Shown: positions 1-9,405 of the stretch, in pieces
Position numbering within the stretch: the first letter of the stretch is position 1
How the letters are laid out: every line of letters begins with the position of its first letter
Assembly (NCBI GenBank): GCA_017449765.1
Contig: JAFTFE010000017.1
Coordinates: 1-52,411 of the forward strand
Length of the DNA: 52,411 nt
Direction of reading: 5' to 3'
Source of the DNA: Lachnospiraceae bacterium
GTDB taxonomy: Bacteria > Bacillota > Clostridia > Lachnospirales > Lachnospiraceae
Notes under the pieces: model-generated
What the model saw: the letters and a program-made list of their open reading frames with translations, nothing else
What the model was told of the DNA's origin: nothing
The model's database searches: none
Translations under genes and position numbers: made by a program

Positions 1-1943
1 TAAGCTTCAACAAGTTTTGTATCAAGGGTTTCCCGTTCAATGCTTAAATCACTCAATTTTTTTGAGTTGGTTGCATTTTCGGGTGCGTTTATTTCTTCGT
101 CGATTTTGGAAATTTTTTCTTCCAAGTCGGCGATTTCTTTTTCAAGCTTTTTCAAATAGTTTTCGCGTTTTCTGGCTTTTGCCTGTTCTTCTTTGCTTTT
201 TAAATATGCTTCCTTGTTAGAAAGGGTGGAATTATCTGAGGAAGTCTCGCTGTTTGCATATGAAACGGCGGAAGTGTCCGAAATAGGTGTAAATATACCG
301 CCTTTTGTAGTTGAAATGTTTCCATCTGCGGCATATATAATGTCTTTATGACTCTCATAATAATCATAATTTCCTATAAATGAATACAGCTTTTTATCCT
401 TTAATTCCACAATCCTTGTAGATATCCTGTTTATGAAATATCTGTCGTGACTTACGCAGAGTACGGTTCCTGTGTAGCTTCGTATAGCCTCTTCGAGTAT
501 TTCCTTCGAGTGTATATCAAGGTGGTTGGTCGGCTCATCAAGTATAAGAAAGTTTGCGGGAGAGAGCATAAGCTTGGCAAGTGATACACGTCCACGTTCA
601 CCACCTGACAGGTCACCTATCTTTTTAAATACATCATCGCCTGTAAACAAAAATGCTGCCAGAACATTTCTGATTTTAGTGTTCGTAAGGTCAGGGTAGG
701 AATCGGAGATTTCTTCAAATATGGTTTTGTGTAAGGAGAGCACCTGATGCTCCTGATCGTAGTAGCCTGCCTTTACTCTTGAACCGAGTATAATCTGCCC
801 TTCATCCTTTGGTACAAGACGGTTGATTATCTTAAGTATTGTGGTCTTGCCGGTTCCGTTTGCACCTATAAGACATACGTGTTCACCACGTTTTATCTCG
901 AAATTCAAACCATTAAACAGGCTGTTGGGACCAAATGCTTTGCTAAGCTCTTTTATAGTTAAGACATCATTCCCGCTTTCGACAGATGGGGTAAGTGATA
1001 GTCTCATATCGGCATTTACCTCGGTCGGTTTATCCAGTCGTTCGATTTTGTCTAACATCTTTTCACGGCTTTCGGCACGCTTGATGGATTTTTCTCTGTT
1101 AAACTGCTTTAGTTTTTCGATAACTGCTTCCTGATGCTTGATTTCCTGCTGTTGATTAAGATATGCTTTCATCTGCGATGCTCGTATCTTTCCACGTTTG
1201 GCAGAATAATATGTATAGTTGCCGTGATATATGATTGCTTTAGTATTGTCTATCTCAACGATTTTAGTTGCGATTTTATCTATAAAATATCGGTCATGAC
1301 TGACTATGATAACACTTCCCGGATAAGAAGAAAGGAAGCCCTCAAGCCACGCTATGGATACCATATCAAGGTGGTTGGTTGGCTCGTCAAGAATTATTAT
1401 ATCAGGCTTGGTAAGAAGGAGTCTTCCCAATGCGACACGCATTCTCTGACCGCCGGAGAGGGAATTGATATGTCTGTCATAATCCGCTTCGGTAAAACCA
1501 AGACCTTTTAGTACACCGGTAACCTCACTTTTATAGGCGTATCCGTTTTCGTGGTCATACTGTGTGGAAAGTTTGTTATATGTATTCATTATCCTTTCAA
1601 GCTCTTCACCCTCGGCATTCTTCATATCATTTTCAAGGCTGCGGATTTTCTCCTCCATATCAATCAGGTATCGCTTCGTCTCAAGCATTTCCACGTAGAT
1701 GGTGTTGTCAAAGGATATATCCTGATGCTGTGAGAGATAACCGATAGTTGTATCCTTAGCAAGAACTACATGCCCGTCATCTGCGGTTTCTTCACCCATG
1801 ATGATTTTAAGCAGAGTGGTTTTGCCGGAGCCGTTTATACCGACTATGGCGAGCTTTTCTTTTTCTTCTATATGAAATGAAACATCAGAAAGTATCTGAT
1901 TGATTCCGTAGGCTTTACTTATATTTTGAACTGCGAGTATCAT
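1..1943 (-). CDS. ABC-F family ATPase (YdiF/Uup-like), C-terminus beyond window
   Basis: Cytoplasmic twin-ATPase of the ABC-F family, which act on ribosomes (translation factors or antibiotic protection) and have no membrane domain. The first nucleotide-binding domain has a Walker A at residues 35-42 (GINGSGKT) and an LSGGQ signature near 160. The second has GANGTGKTT near 358 and LSGGERGR near 441. Between them lies a Lys/Glu-rich linker, and a charged coiled-coil tail follows. The ATG at 1943 follows AAAGGAG. The frame is still open at base 1 after 647 codons, so only the end of the coiled coil is missing. Length and tail resemble YdiF. No transmembrane segment is present. Whether it gives drug resistance cannot be told from sequence; a 10-codon upstream ORF sits in its leader. 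Confidence 0.93.
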   Translation of the reverse strand, partial: MILAVQNISKAYGINQILSDVSFHIEEKEKLAIVGINGSGKTTLLKIIMGEETADDGHVVLAKDTTIGYLSQHQDISFDNTIYVEMLETKRYLIDMEEKIRSLENDMKNAEGEELERIMNTYNKLSTQYDHENGYAYKSEVTGVLKGLGFTEADYDRHINSLSGGQRMRVALGRLLLTKPDIIILDEPTNHLDMVSIAWLEGFLSSYPGSVIIVSHDRYFIDKIATKIVEIDNTKAIIYHGNYTYYSAKRGKIRASQMKAYLNQQQEIKHQEAVIEKLKQFNREKSIKRAESREKMLDKIERLDKPTEVNADMRLSLTPSVESGNDVLTIKELSKAFGPNSLFNGLNFEIKRGEHVCLIGANGTGKTTILKIINRLVPKDEGQIILGSRVKAGYYDQEHQVLSLHKTIFEEISDSYPDLTNTKIRNVLAAFLFTGDDVFKKIGDLSGGERGRVSLAKLMLSPANFLILDEPTNHLDIHSKEILEEAIRSYTGTVLCVSHDRYFINRISTRIVELKDKKLYSFIGNYDYYESHKDIIYAADGNISTTKGGIFTPISDTSAVSYANSETSSDNSTLSNKEAYLKSKEEQAKARKRENYLKKLEKEIADLEEKISKIDEEINAPENATNSKKLSDLSIERETLDTKLVEA

Positions 1944-2002
1944 TTGTTGTCTCCTTTTATATAGGTATAAACATAGAAGTTGTTGGGTAAAAACGGACTA
2001 GT

Positions 2003-2035
2003 TTAGAAAATGCCTGATTTCACAAAAACCCACAT
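2003..2035 (-). other. Possible leader peptide (10 codons) upstream of the ABC-F gene
   Basis: The ABC-F leader holds ATG-TGG-GTT-TTT-GTG-AAA-TCA-GGC-ATT-TTC-TAA, coding MWVFVKSGIF. Ribosome-protection ABC-F genes are often controlled by attenuation through such a short upstream ORF. The ribosome binding site is weak and no clear terminator follows, so this is tentative. Confidence 0.25.
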
Positions 2036-2077
2036 AAATCTAATCTTTTATCGCCTTAAAAGTGCCCTAATGTGGAC

Positions 2078-2106
2078 AGTATAACAAGGAATATAAAATT
2101 GTGCAA
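2078..2106 (-). promoter_or_regulatory. Predicted SigA promoter of the ABC-F gene
   Basis: On the minus strand TTGCAC (2106-2101) is followed after 17 nt by TATACT (2083-2078). Predicted transcription starts near 2071, giving a leader of about 130 nt before the ATG at 1943. Confidence 0.5.
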
Positions 2107-2143
2107 GTAATAAAAATTTGCAGTTATCTTTGGTAAATTATGA

Positions 2144-2177
2144 TAAGTATTGATTAAGTTTACATAATCAATACTTA
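2144..2177. repeat. Perfect 13-bp inverted repeat between divergent genes
   Basis: TAAGTATTGATTA, an 8-nt spacer (AGTTTACA) and TAATCAATACTTA form a perfect dyad. It lies between divergent genes and has no T-tract, so an operator is more likely than a terminator. The rest of the 422-bp gap (1944-2365) is AT-rich; apart from the minus promoter and leader ORF I see only a weak plus-strand promoter candidate (TTGACT at 2222, TATACT at 2243). Confidence 0.5.
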
Positions 2178-2365
2178 GTTGACATAAAAATGACACAATT
2201 TGTTGCATTTTACTTTTTCTATTGACTTTGATATTGGTATATTATACTTTTGGTTTAAGCAGATATAATTCTTGTTTTCAAACAATCTTATTCATTCGAG
2301 ATTTATCCTGCCAAATACTCATTAAAAAATCAGCTGCCTTTTGTTGGCAGAGAAAGAGGTGTATT

Positions 2366-3154
2366 ATGAATAAAGAATATCAAAATGTGAATGTAGTAAG
2401 AAATTACAAGGACACGGTTTTTCGTATGCTTTTTAATTCAAAAAAGGAATTGCTTTTACTTTATAATGCTCTAAATGATACCAAGTATACGAATGAAGAT
2501 GAACTTGAAATTGTTACACTTATTAATCCAAATACTCCGCTTCGTTTTCTGATGTACATTACCAGACAGCTTGAAAAACTTATTGTTAAAAAAAATTTAT
2601 ATGGCAGTAAGCTTATTGAACTTCCAAATCCGAGATTTTTTGTCTTTTATAACGGTAAAGAAGCACAGCCGGAAAAAACCGAATTGCCTCTTTCGTCATC
2701 ATATAAACATAAGACAGATGATGTAAATCTTGAGTTAAAGGTATTGCAATTAAATATAAATAAGGGATATAATGAGGAAGTAAAAAGAAAATGTCCTACA
2801 TTATTTCAATATATGCAGTATGTTGATGTGGTACATGATTATTTAAAGAGTCATTCTCTTGAAGAAGCTGTACCGTTTGCAGTAGACTACTGTATAAAGC
2901 ATGATATATTGAAGGATTTCCTGTTAGCAAATAAGGCTGAGGTGATATCAATGAGCATATTTGAATTTGATGAGGAGTTATATAAAAAGTCAATTCGTGA
3001 AGAAGGCTATGAAGACGGATATAATGCCGGAGTTGAAGAAAGCAAAAAGACTATAGCCCAAAAAGATGAAACAATTGTGAATATGCAGGCAGAGCTCGAA
3101 AGTCAAAGGGCAGAGATCGAACAACTGAAAAAACTACTTAAAGAAAAACAATAA
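2366..3154 (+). CDS. Rpn/PD-(D/E)XK transposase-like family protein, probably lacking its catalytic segment
   Basis: 262-aa homologue of the Rpn recombination-promoting nuclease (PD-(D/E)XK transposase-like) family that is multi-copy in Lachnospiraceae. The N-terminal YKDTVFRMLF motif, a LELKVLQLNIN block, a KAEVISMSIFEFDEE block and a charged coiled-coil tail (about 205-262) fit the family. From family knowledge, a roughly 30-residue stretch carrying the nuclease Asp and the LYEHQS-like motif normally follows EIVTL; here residue 52 runs directly into NPNTPLR. The start is set at 2366 because AGAAAGAGG lies 7 nt upstream; the frame is open to 2222 without a comparable site. It is a monocistronic unit with its own terminator. 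It may be an inactive remnant or a nuclease-free adaptor. Confidence 0.75.
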   Translation: MNKEYQNVNVVRNYKDTVFRMLFNSKKELLLLYNALNDTKYTNEDELEIVTLINPNTPLRFLMYITRQLEKLIVKKNLYGSKLIELPNPRFFVFYNGKEAQPEKTELPLSSSYKHKTDDVNLELKVLQLNINKGYNEEVKRKCPTLFQYMQYVDVVHDYLKSHSLEEAVPFAVDYCIKHDILKDFLLANKAEVISMSIFEFDEELYKKSIREEGYEDGYNAGVEESKKTIAQKDETIVNMQAELESQRAEIEQLKKLLKEKQ

Positions 3155-3159
3155 ATCAT

Positions 3160-3196
3160 AGCAGTTCTTGAAACAATAATTCAAGAACTGCTTTTT
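3160..3196 (+). terminator. Rho-independent terminator after the Rpn-like gene
   Basis: Perfect 13-bp stem AGCAGTTCTTGAA / TTCAAGAACTGCT with a 7-nt loop, followed by TTTTAGTTTATTT. Confidence 0.85.
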
Positions 3197-3278
3197 AGTT
3201 TATTTACATCAAAAGATGGAAAAAACAGTATATAAGTGGTAAAATAACGAGGTAAAAATATTTAACAAGGAGATACAT

Positions 3279-3509
3279 ATGTTTAATAATAAATCAAAGT
3301 CCGCAAGAAAAGAAGTGGAAGCAATCTTCAATGAGATACAGATTAACCTTGAGAACAATTACAAGGATCTGGCTATCGGTGCGAGAAAAAATGCAGAAAA
3401 AAGGCTGGGCGAATTAAAGGCAGACGGTTCCTTAAGTGATAAGGACTATAACAAGCTTAAGGCTACGCTTGATGATTATACAAAGCGTATGGAGGGGTAT
3501 CATCATTAA
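3279..3509 (+). CDS. Small helical hypothetical protein
   Basis: 76-aa charged, cytoplasmic protein with no Cys, signal peptide or membrane helix. Two predicted amphipathic helices (about 8-45 and 52-72) are joined by GSLSDKDYNKL. ATG follows AAGGAG at good spacing, and a plausible extended -10 (TGG-TAAAAT, near 3237-3245) lies upstream. It may be co-transcribed with the ApbE gene 33 bp downstream. I do not recognise the family; the short helical shape resembles small stress or phasin-like proteins, but that is only shape. Confidence 0.7.
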   Translation: MFNNKSKSARKEVEAIFNEIQINLENNYKDLAIGARKNAEKRLGELKADGSLSDKDYNKLKATLDDYTKRMEGYHH

Positions 3510-3542
3510 AGTCTGTTTTCTGAGATATATGGAAGGATATTT

Positions 3543-4625
3543 ATGAGAAGAAAAATAATTGATTTTTTAAAAATGCTTTCACTTTCCATTGTTCTTATAT
3601 TTGCGTTTGTTGCGTACAAAAAGAGTGATAGTGACAGTGGTGGTGATTATGTCTATCAGACGGTTTATGATTTAGCTATGGGCACGTCGGTGCAGGTCAC
3701 TATCTACGGTAATAAGGATAAGAACTTTAAACCGGATGATATAGTTGATAAGATTAAGGAGCTTGATGAGAAACTGATTTCATGGCGGAGTGAAGATAGC
3801 GAGCTTTATAAGCTTAATCATGAATATAAAGTGGGAGAACCATATTATATAAGCTATGGGCTTATGAAACCGCTTATGGATTCCGCAGTTTTATCCAACG
3901 ACAGCTTCGGGGCACTTGATCTTACCATAAGACCGCTTGCAAATTTATGGAATATCGAAGAAGCAACGTCAGAGAATTTTACCGTTCCTGCGGATAAGGA
4001 AATAAAGGATGCATTAAAATATGTTGATTATGAAGCGGTAGATGTAGTCATGTATGAACATGATAATTATGTCGTGTTTGATAGGGAAGGCATGATGCTT
4101 GACCTTGGCTCGACCGGAAAGGGTTATGCACTTGATGTAGCTTACGAAATACTTAAAGAGCATAATATAAGCGGAGCTATGGTTAGCGTAGGCGGAAGTA
4201 TCTTAATCTACGGAACCAAGGATTCTTATAAGAAAGAGGATAATACATGGAAGGTGGGAATCCGGGATCCGAAGGGGTCTCAGGAGGATATGATAGGTTA
4301 TCTGGAGTATCCGTGTGAGGAAGGCTTTAACAAATACATTTCAACTTCCGGAAACTATGAAAAATATATCGAAAAGGACGGAGTTATTTATCATCATATC
4401 TTTGAAAGTAAGACAGGTTATCCTGCATCTTCGGGACTTGCTTCGGTGACGGTGATTTGCGATAACGGACTTAAGAGTGACGGCTTATCCACCGCCTGCT
4501 TTGTACTTGGGTATGAAAAATCCAAGGATTTGTTAGGGCATTACAATGCGGAAGCTATATTTATAGATGAGGATAATAATGTGACGGTTACAGACGGACT
4601 AAAGGAGATATATAAAGACAATTAA
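3543..4625 (+). CDS. apbE: FAD:protein FMN transferase (ApbE family)
   Basis: 360 aa. ApbE enzymes transfer FMN from FAD onto Thr/Ser of extracytoplasmic flavoproteins such as Rnf/Nqr subunits. The N-terminus is an uncleaved-looking membrane anchor (residues 8-25) without a lipobox Cys. Family motifs are MGTSVQVTIYG, DLTIRPLANLWN, the FAD/Mg loop LDLGSTGKGYALD (usually DxGGIAKGYA), VSVGGS, STSGNYEKY, HHIFESKTGYP and DGLSTACFVLG. The usual acidic residue before the TG is moved (ESKTG instead of DPxTG), a small departure. Flavoprotein substrates are not in this window. It is followed by a gap with no strong terminator. Confidence 0.92.
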   Translation: MRRKIIDFLKMLSLSIVLIFAFVAYKKSDSDSGGDYVYQTVYDLAMGTSVQVTIYGNKDKNFKPDDIVDKIKELDEKLISWRSEDSELYKLNHEYKVGEPYYISYGLMKPLMDSAVLSNDSFGALDLTIRPLANLWNIEEATSENFTVPADKEIKDALKYVDYEAVDVVMYEHDNYVVFDREGMMLDLGSTGKGYALDVAYEILKEHNISGAMVSVGGSILIYGTKDSYKKEDNTWKVGIRDPKGSQEDMIGYLEYPCEEGFNKYISTSGNYEKYIEKDGVIYHHIFESKTGYPASSGLASVTVICDNGLKSDGLSTACFVLGYEKSKDLLGHYNAEAIFIDEDNNVTVTDGLKEIYKDN

Positions 4626-4748
4626 TGATTTTTTGTTTGAGTCCATTTTATTACCTACTTAGTTCGTGTTTGCGATTTTGCTCTGTTATGAATCGATATT
4701 TTGTGGTACAATAACGAGTATAAGTTTTTATTGAAAGGATGCTTTGAC

Positions 4749-5267
4749 ATGGGAAAATTATTGATTGTTGTGGATATGCAAAAGGATTTTATAGATGGTT
4801 CTCTTGGAACAGCCGAGGCAGTTGAGATTGTTGACAATGTGGCTTCGTATATTGAAAAAAGTGAGAAGGACGGTTTTGATATCGTCTTTACAAGAGATAC
4901 ACATGGCGAGGATTATATGGATACGCAGGAAGGAAAGAAGCTTCCTGTAATTCACTGTATAAAGGATTCAGAGGGCTGGCAGATAGATAAGAAGCTTAGA
5001 AAATATGCTGAGGGTAAGCTGATATTTGATAAGCCGACTTTCGGAAGTGTTGAGCTTATGAATTATGTCACGGAAAAAGGATATGATGAGATACATTTGC
5101 TCGGACTTTGTACGGATATATGTGTTATATCCAATGCTATGCTCGTTAAGGCTGCACTTCCTGAAGCAAGGATATGTGTTGTGGAAAGCTGTTCGGCGGG
5201 AGTTACACCGGAAAGCCACAAAAATTCTCTTGAGGCAATGAAGTCCTGTCAGATTGAGGTGATATAG
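4749..5267 (+). CDS. Cysteine hydrolase, nicotinamidase/isochorismatase family
   Basis: 172 aa. The catalytic triad is visible: Asp9 in VVDMQKDF, Lys95 in FDKPTFGS and Cys125 in CTDICVIS, the last preceded by Gly119. Asp50/His52 and His69 match the metal-site positions of nicotinamidase (PncA), and the HC...GW block also favours nicotinamide hydrolysis for NAD salvage, though other amides are possible. The start at 4749 is chosen because AAAGGA sits about 9 nt upstream; a frame extension to 4701 has no site. An extended -10 (TGG-TACAAT, 4704-4712) lies upstream. Its stop abuts the next ATG at 5268. Confidence 0.85.
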   Translation: MGKLLIVVDMQKDFIDGSLGTAEAVEIVDNVASYIEKSEKDGFDIVFTRDTHGEDYMDTQEGKKLPVIHCIKDSEGWQIDKKLRKYAEGKLIFDKPTFGSVELMNYVTEKGYDEIHLLGLCTDICVISNAMLVKAALPEARICVVESCSAGVTPESHKNSLEAMKSCQIEVI

Positions 5268-5861
5268 ATGATTAAGGCTTGGGAGCATTTTAAAACCATT
5301 ACAAAGCATAAGTATGAGGTTATGAAAAACTGTTTTGCCTGCGGACTTTATAAGCAGGGACTTTTACATGACCTTTCTAAATATTCATGGACAGAGTTTT
5401 CCATGGGAGCCAAGTATTATCAGGGAGACAGAAGTCCTAATGATGCGGAAAGAGAAGCTAAAGGATATACAGAGGCATGGCTTCATCATAAGGGAAGAAA
5501 TAAGCATCATCTCGAATACTGGATTGATTACAGCGTGGATAAGTCCAAGGGTATCGTAGGTATGCCTATGCCTAAAAGATATGTTATAGAAATGTTTTGC
5601 GACAGGGTGGCTGCCTGCAAGATATATCAGAAGGAGAATTATGATAAGAAGAATCCTTTGGAGTATTATATGAAGGGCAGGGCAGGAAAGCTTCTGCATG
5701 AGGATACAAAAAAGCTGCTTGAAAAGTATCTTTATATGTGCGCCGAAAAGGGTGAGGATTTTACCTTCAGGTATATAAAAAATAAAGAGGTTATTCCTAT
5801 GAGACGGGATGCTCTAAGTAAGATAGTTGCATTTTTTATAAGATGTAAGGAGAAAATATGA
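5268..5861 (+). CDS. DUF5662 family protein
   Basis: 197 aa, cytoplasmic, function unknown. It is recognised as DUF5662 from the N-terminal HFKTITKHKYEVMKNCFACGLYKQGLLHDLSKYS pattern. Several His/Asp clusters (HDLSKYS, HHKGRNKHHLEYW) look like a metal site of the HD-phosphohydrolase type, which is my inference. It starts 1 nt after the hydrolase gene and its stop overlaps the dnaE start by 4 nt (ATGA), so the three are probably co-translated. Confidence 0.8.
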   Translation: MIKAWEHFKTITKHKYEVMKNCFACGLYKQGLLHDLSKYSWTEFSMGAKYYQGDRSPNDAEREAKGYTEAWLHHKGRNKHHLEYWIDYSVDKSKGIVGMPMPKRYVIEMFCDRVAACKIYQKENYDKKNPLEYYMKGRAGKLLHEDTKKLLEKYLYMCAEKGEDFTFRYIKNKEVIPMRRDALSKIVAFFIRCKEKI

Positions 5862-8800
5862 AATTTACACATTTACATGTCCATACGGAATACAGCCTGT
5901 TGGATGGTTCTGCTAAGATTAAGGAGCTTGTTCATAGAGCAAAGGAACTTGGTATGGATGCTCTTGCAATTACAGATCATGGTGTTATGTATGGAGCGAT
6001 TGATTTTTATAAGGCGTGTAAGGCTGAGGGAATCAAGCCGATTATCGGCTGTGAAGTATATGTAGCTCCCGGCTCAAGATTTGACAGGGAAGCGCAAAGA
6101 GGTGATGAGAGATATTATCACCTTATTTTGCTTGCCGAGACAAATGAGGGCTACAAGAATCTGTCTAAGATTGTTACGAGAGGATTTACGGAAGGATATT
6201 ACTATAAGCCGCGTGTTGATATGGAAGTCTTAAGAGAATTCCATGAGGGAATCATTTGTCTTAGTGCTTGTATTGCAGGAGAGGTAGCTGTAAATTTAAG
6301 GAAGAATGATTATGAGAAGGCGAAGGAAGCTGCGATAAGACACAGAGAGATATTTGGCGAGGATAATTATTTTCTTGAGATGCAGGATCATGGCTTGCCG
6401 GAGCAGAGGATTGTAAATGCCGGTGTTATGAGACTCTCAAATGAGCTTGGCATACCTATGGTAGTTACAAATGATTCACATTACATAAATGCCGAAGATG
6501 CAGAAGCACATGATATACTTCTTTGTATTCAGACAGGTAAGATTGTAACTGATGAGGACAGAATGAGATATGAGGGAGGACAGTTCTATCTTAAGTCTCC
6601 TGAGGAGATGGAAGCATTATTCCCATATGCAAAGGAAGCACTTGAGAACACTAATAAGATAGCTGAAAGGTGTAATGTTGAGATAGTGTTCGGTGAGCAG
6701 AAGGTGCCAAGATATGATGTGCCGGAGGGATATGACGCATTTTCATATCTGAAGGAATTATGCGAGACGGGACTTTCCAAAAGATATTCTCCGGTTACGG
6801 ATGAGCTAAGAGAGAGATTAACATTTGAATTAAATACAATAAAGAACATGGGGTATGTTGATTATTTCCTGATTGTATGGGACTTTATCAAGTATGCAAA
6901 AGATAATGATATTCCGGTTGGACCGGGACGTGGTTCGGCAGCAGGAAGTATAGTTTCTTATTGCCTTGAGATAACGAATATTGATCCGATTAAATTCAGT
7001 CTTCTCTTCGAGAGATTTCTTAATCCCGAGAGAGTTACCATGCCTGATATAGATATAGATTTCTGCGTGGAAAGAAGGCAGGAAGTTATCGACTATGTAG
7101 TAAGAAAATACGGTAAGGAGAAGGTTGTACAGATAGTTACATTCGGAACTATGGCTGCAAAGATGTGTGTACGTGATGTAGGACGAGCACTTGATCTTCC
7201 GTACAGCTTATGTGACAGAGTTGCAAAAACAATACCGAATGATCTTCATATGACTATACCGAAAGCACTTGAGGTAAGCAAAGATTTCAGGGATATGTAT
7301 GAGCAGGAACCGGATGTACATAAATTAGTTGATATGGCAATCAAACTGGAAGGGCTTCCAAGACATGCTTCGATGCATGCTGCCGGTGTCGTAATCGGCA
7401 GAGAGCCGATAGATGAGTATGTTCCGCTTTCAAGAGGAAAAGAAGATGCCATAACCACGCAGTATAATATGACTACTATCGAGGAACTTGGACTTCTTAA
7501 GATGGATTTCTTAGGACTAAGAAATCTTACAGTTATACATGATGCAGTTAAACTGATAAAGGAAAATCATGGAATTGATATTGATATAGACCGGCTTGAT
7601 TTTAATGATAAGGCGGTATATGACCTTATTTCATCAGGAAAGACCGAGGGTGTATTTCAGCTTGAAAGCTCCGGAATGAAGAACTTTATGAAGGAATTAA
7701 AACCTGCCAATATTGAAGATATCATAGCAGGTATATCGCTATACAGACCGGGACCTATGGACTTCATACCTCTTTATATAAAGGGTAAGGAGAATCCTGA
7801 CGGAGTCGTATATGATCATCCTGCTTTGGAGAAGATACTTGCGCCGACTTATGGCTGTATCGTATATCAGGAGCAGGTTATGCAGATAGTTATGGAGCTT
7901 GCCGGATATACACTTGGGCGAAGTGACCTGGTAAGACGTGCCATGTCCAAGAAGAAGGAAGACGTCATGCTTAAAGAACGTCAGAACTTTGTCTACGGAA
8001 ATGAAGCGGAAAACGTACCGGGATGTATCAACAGGGGTATAAGCGAAGATATCGCGAACAAGATATTTGATGAGATGACGGACTTTGCAAAATATGCATT
8101 TAACAAGTCCCATGCAGCAGCATATGCTGTAGTAGCATTTCAGACGGCATATCTTAAGTGTCATTATCCTGTAGAATTCATGGCGGCGCTGATATCATCG
8201 GTAAAAGGAAATAACGGTAAGGTTGCAGCATATATACAGAGTTGTCGTGCTATGGGTATAAAGATACTTCCGCCTGACATAAATTTAGGCAGAGGAGATT
8301 TCTCCACATCAGGTGATGCGATAAGGTACGGACTTTCTGCTGTCAAGAGTGTGGGCGATGGAGTAACTGACATCATAAGAGAAGAAATAGATGCGAATGG
8401 TCCGTTTAAAAACCTTGAGGATTTTGTATCAAGACTTTCGAATAAGGAAGCAAACAAAAGAACTATCGAGAGCTTTATCTTAGCAGGTGCATTTGACGGG
8501 TTCGGATATAACAGAAGACAGATGATGCTTGTCTACCCGAAGATTCTTGATAAGGTTGGTGTTGATAAGAAGAATGCGATGACCGGTCAGATGTCTTTGA
8601 TGGATTTCCTTACGGATGATGTGAAAGAAGATTTTCAGGTCGCATATCCTGATGCAGAGGAGTATTCAACAGAGGATCTGCTTGCGGCAGAGAAGGAAAT
8701 GCTTGGTGTATATATAAGCGGACATCCGTTGGATGATGTCATGGATATAATTGAGGAAAAAGCTACTGCAAAGTCACTTGATTTCATGGCTGATGAGGAG

Positions 8801-9337
8801 ACTGACGGCAGTTTTAATGCGGTTGATAAGATACCATATACGGTGGGTGGACTTATCGAAAATGTAACGGTTAAGACCACAAAGCGCGGCGATGCGATGG
8901 CATTTATTACACTTGAAGACTTGTACGGAAATATGGAAGTAATTGTATTCCCGAAGGACTATACAAAATACCGCAGCAAACTAATTAAAGACAGTAAAGT
9001 TTTGATAAGGGGTAACGCAAACGTATCTGAGACAGAGGCAAAGCTTATACTGTCAGAATTATATACATTCGACGAATTAAAAAAGGATTTAAATGCAGAG
9101 AAAAAAGAGGTATGGATTCGTTTCGAAGATGAAGCACATTATAACGAGGCCGAACATGATTTCCTTGATATACTCAGCCGACATAGTGGCAGAAGTAATG
9201 TATTCGTACAGCTTAATAATCCTCGCTCCATGAAACGTATGGGTAACAGGTTCAGGGTATTGGCTGATGAAGAATTGATTAAGGAATTGTCGGATGCATA
9301 TGGTAAAGAAAATGTTCTGGTGAGAGAGAAGAAATAA
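5858..9337 (+). CDS. dnaE: DNA polymerase III subunit alpha, DnaE type
   Basis: 1159 aa, the normal DnaE length. An N-terminal PHP domain (HLHVHTEYSLLDGSAKI at 5-21) leads into the C-family polymerase core. GPGRGSAAGS lies near 355, and the catalytic acidic triad is in PDIDIDFC around 397-401. A helix-hairpin-helix follows, then a C-terminal OB-fold (near 990-1080, IENVTVKTT...GNMEVIVFP). In Clostridia PolC is the main replicase and DnaE1 extends primers, so this is probably the second alpha subunit. Translation appears coupled to DUF5662 through the ATGA overlap, with AAGGAG upstream. All key motifs are intact. Confidence 0.97.
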   Translation: MKFTHLHVHTEYSLLDGSAKIKELVHRAKELGMDALAITDHGVMYGAIDFYKACKAEGIKPIIGCEVYVAPGSRFDREAQRGDERYYHLILLAETNEGYKNLSKIVTRGFTEGYYYKPRVDMEVLREFHEGIICLSACIAGEVAVNLRKNDYEKAKEAAIRHREIFGEDNYFLEMQDHGLPEQRIVNAGVMRLSNELGIPMVVTNDSHYINAEDAEAHDILLCIQTGKIVTDEDRMRYEGGQFYLKSPEEMEALFPYAKEALENTNKIAERCNVEIVFGEQKVPRYDVPEGYDAFSYLKELCETGLSKRYSPVTDELRERLTFELNTIKNMGYVDYFLIVWDFIKYAKDNDIPVGPGRGSAAGSIVSYCLEITNIDPIKFSLLFERFLNPERVTMPDIDIDFCVERRQEVIDYVVRKYGKEKVVQIVTFGTMAAKMCVRDVGRALDLPYSLCDRVAKTIPNDLHMTIPKALEVSKDFRDMYEQEPDVHKLVDMAIKLEGLPRHASMHAAGVVIGREPIDEYVPLSRGKEDAITTQYNMTTIEELGLLKMDFLGLRNLTVIHDAVKLIKENHGIDIDIDRLDFNDKAVYDLISSGKTEGVFQLESSGMKNFMKELKPANIEDIIAGISLYRPGPMDFIPLYIKGKENPDGVVYDHPALEKILAPTYGCIVYQEQVMQIVMELAGYTLGRSDLVRRAMSKKKEDVMLKERQNFVYGNEAENVPGCINRGISEDIANKIFDEMTDFAKYAFNKSHAAAYAVVAFQTAYLKCHYPVEFMAALISSVKGNNGKVAAYIQSCRAMGIKILPPDINLGRGDFSTSGDAIRYGLSAVKSVGDGVTDIIREEIDANGPFKNLEDFVSRLSNKEANKRTIESFILAGAFDGFGYNRRQMMLVYPKILDKVGVDKKNAMTGQMSLMDFLTDDVKEDFQVAYPDAEEYSTEDLLAAEKEMLGVYISGHPLDDVMDIIEEKATAKSLDFMADEETDGSFNAVDKIPYTVGGLIENVTVKTTKRGDAMAFITLEDLYGNMEVIVFPKDYTKYRSKLIKDSKVLIRGNANVSETEAKLILSELYTFDELKKDLNAEKKEVWIRFEDEAHYNEAEHDFLDILSRHSGRSNVFVQLNNPRSMKRMGNRFRVLADEELIKELSDAYGKENVLVREKK

Positions 9338-9405
9338 GACTGAGAAAAGGATAATTGCTATACTTAGTCGGTCTGAAAAATTGTTAAGCAAAAGTGAGAT
9401 TATAT

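Noticed and set aside
17-220. Plus-strand ORF at the window start
   Set aside because: It lies opposite the coiled-coil end of the ABC-F gene and has a Phe/Leu composition typical of antisense to Glu/Lys coding.
7739-8164. Antisense ORF inside dnaE (141 aa)
   Set aside because: Shadow of dnaE, which has all expected polymerase motifs on the other strand.
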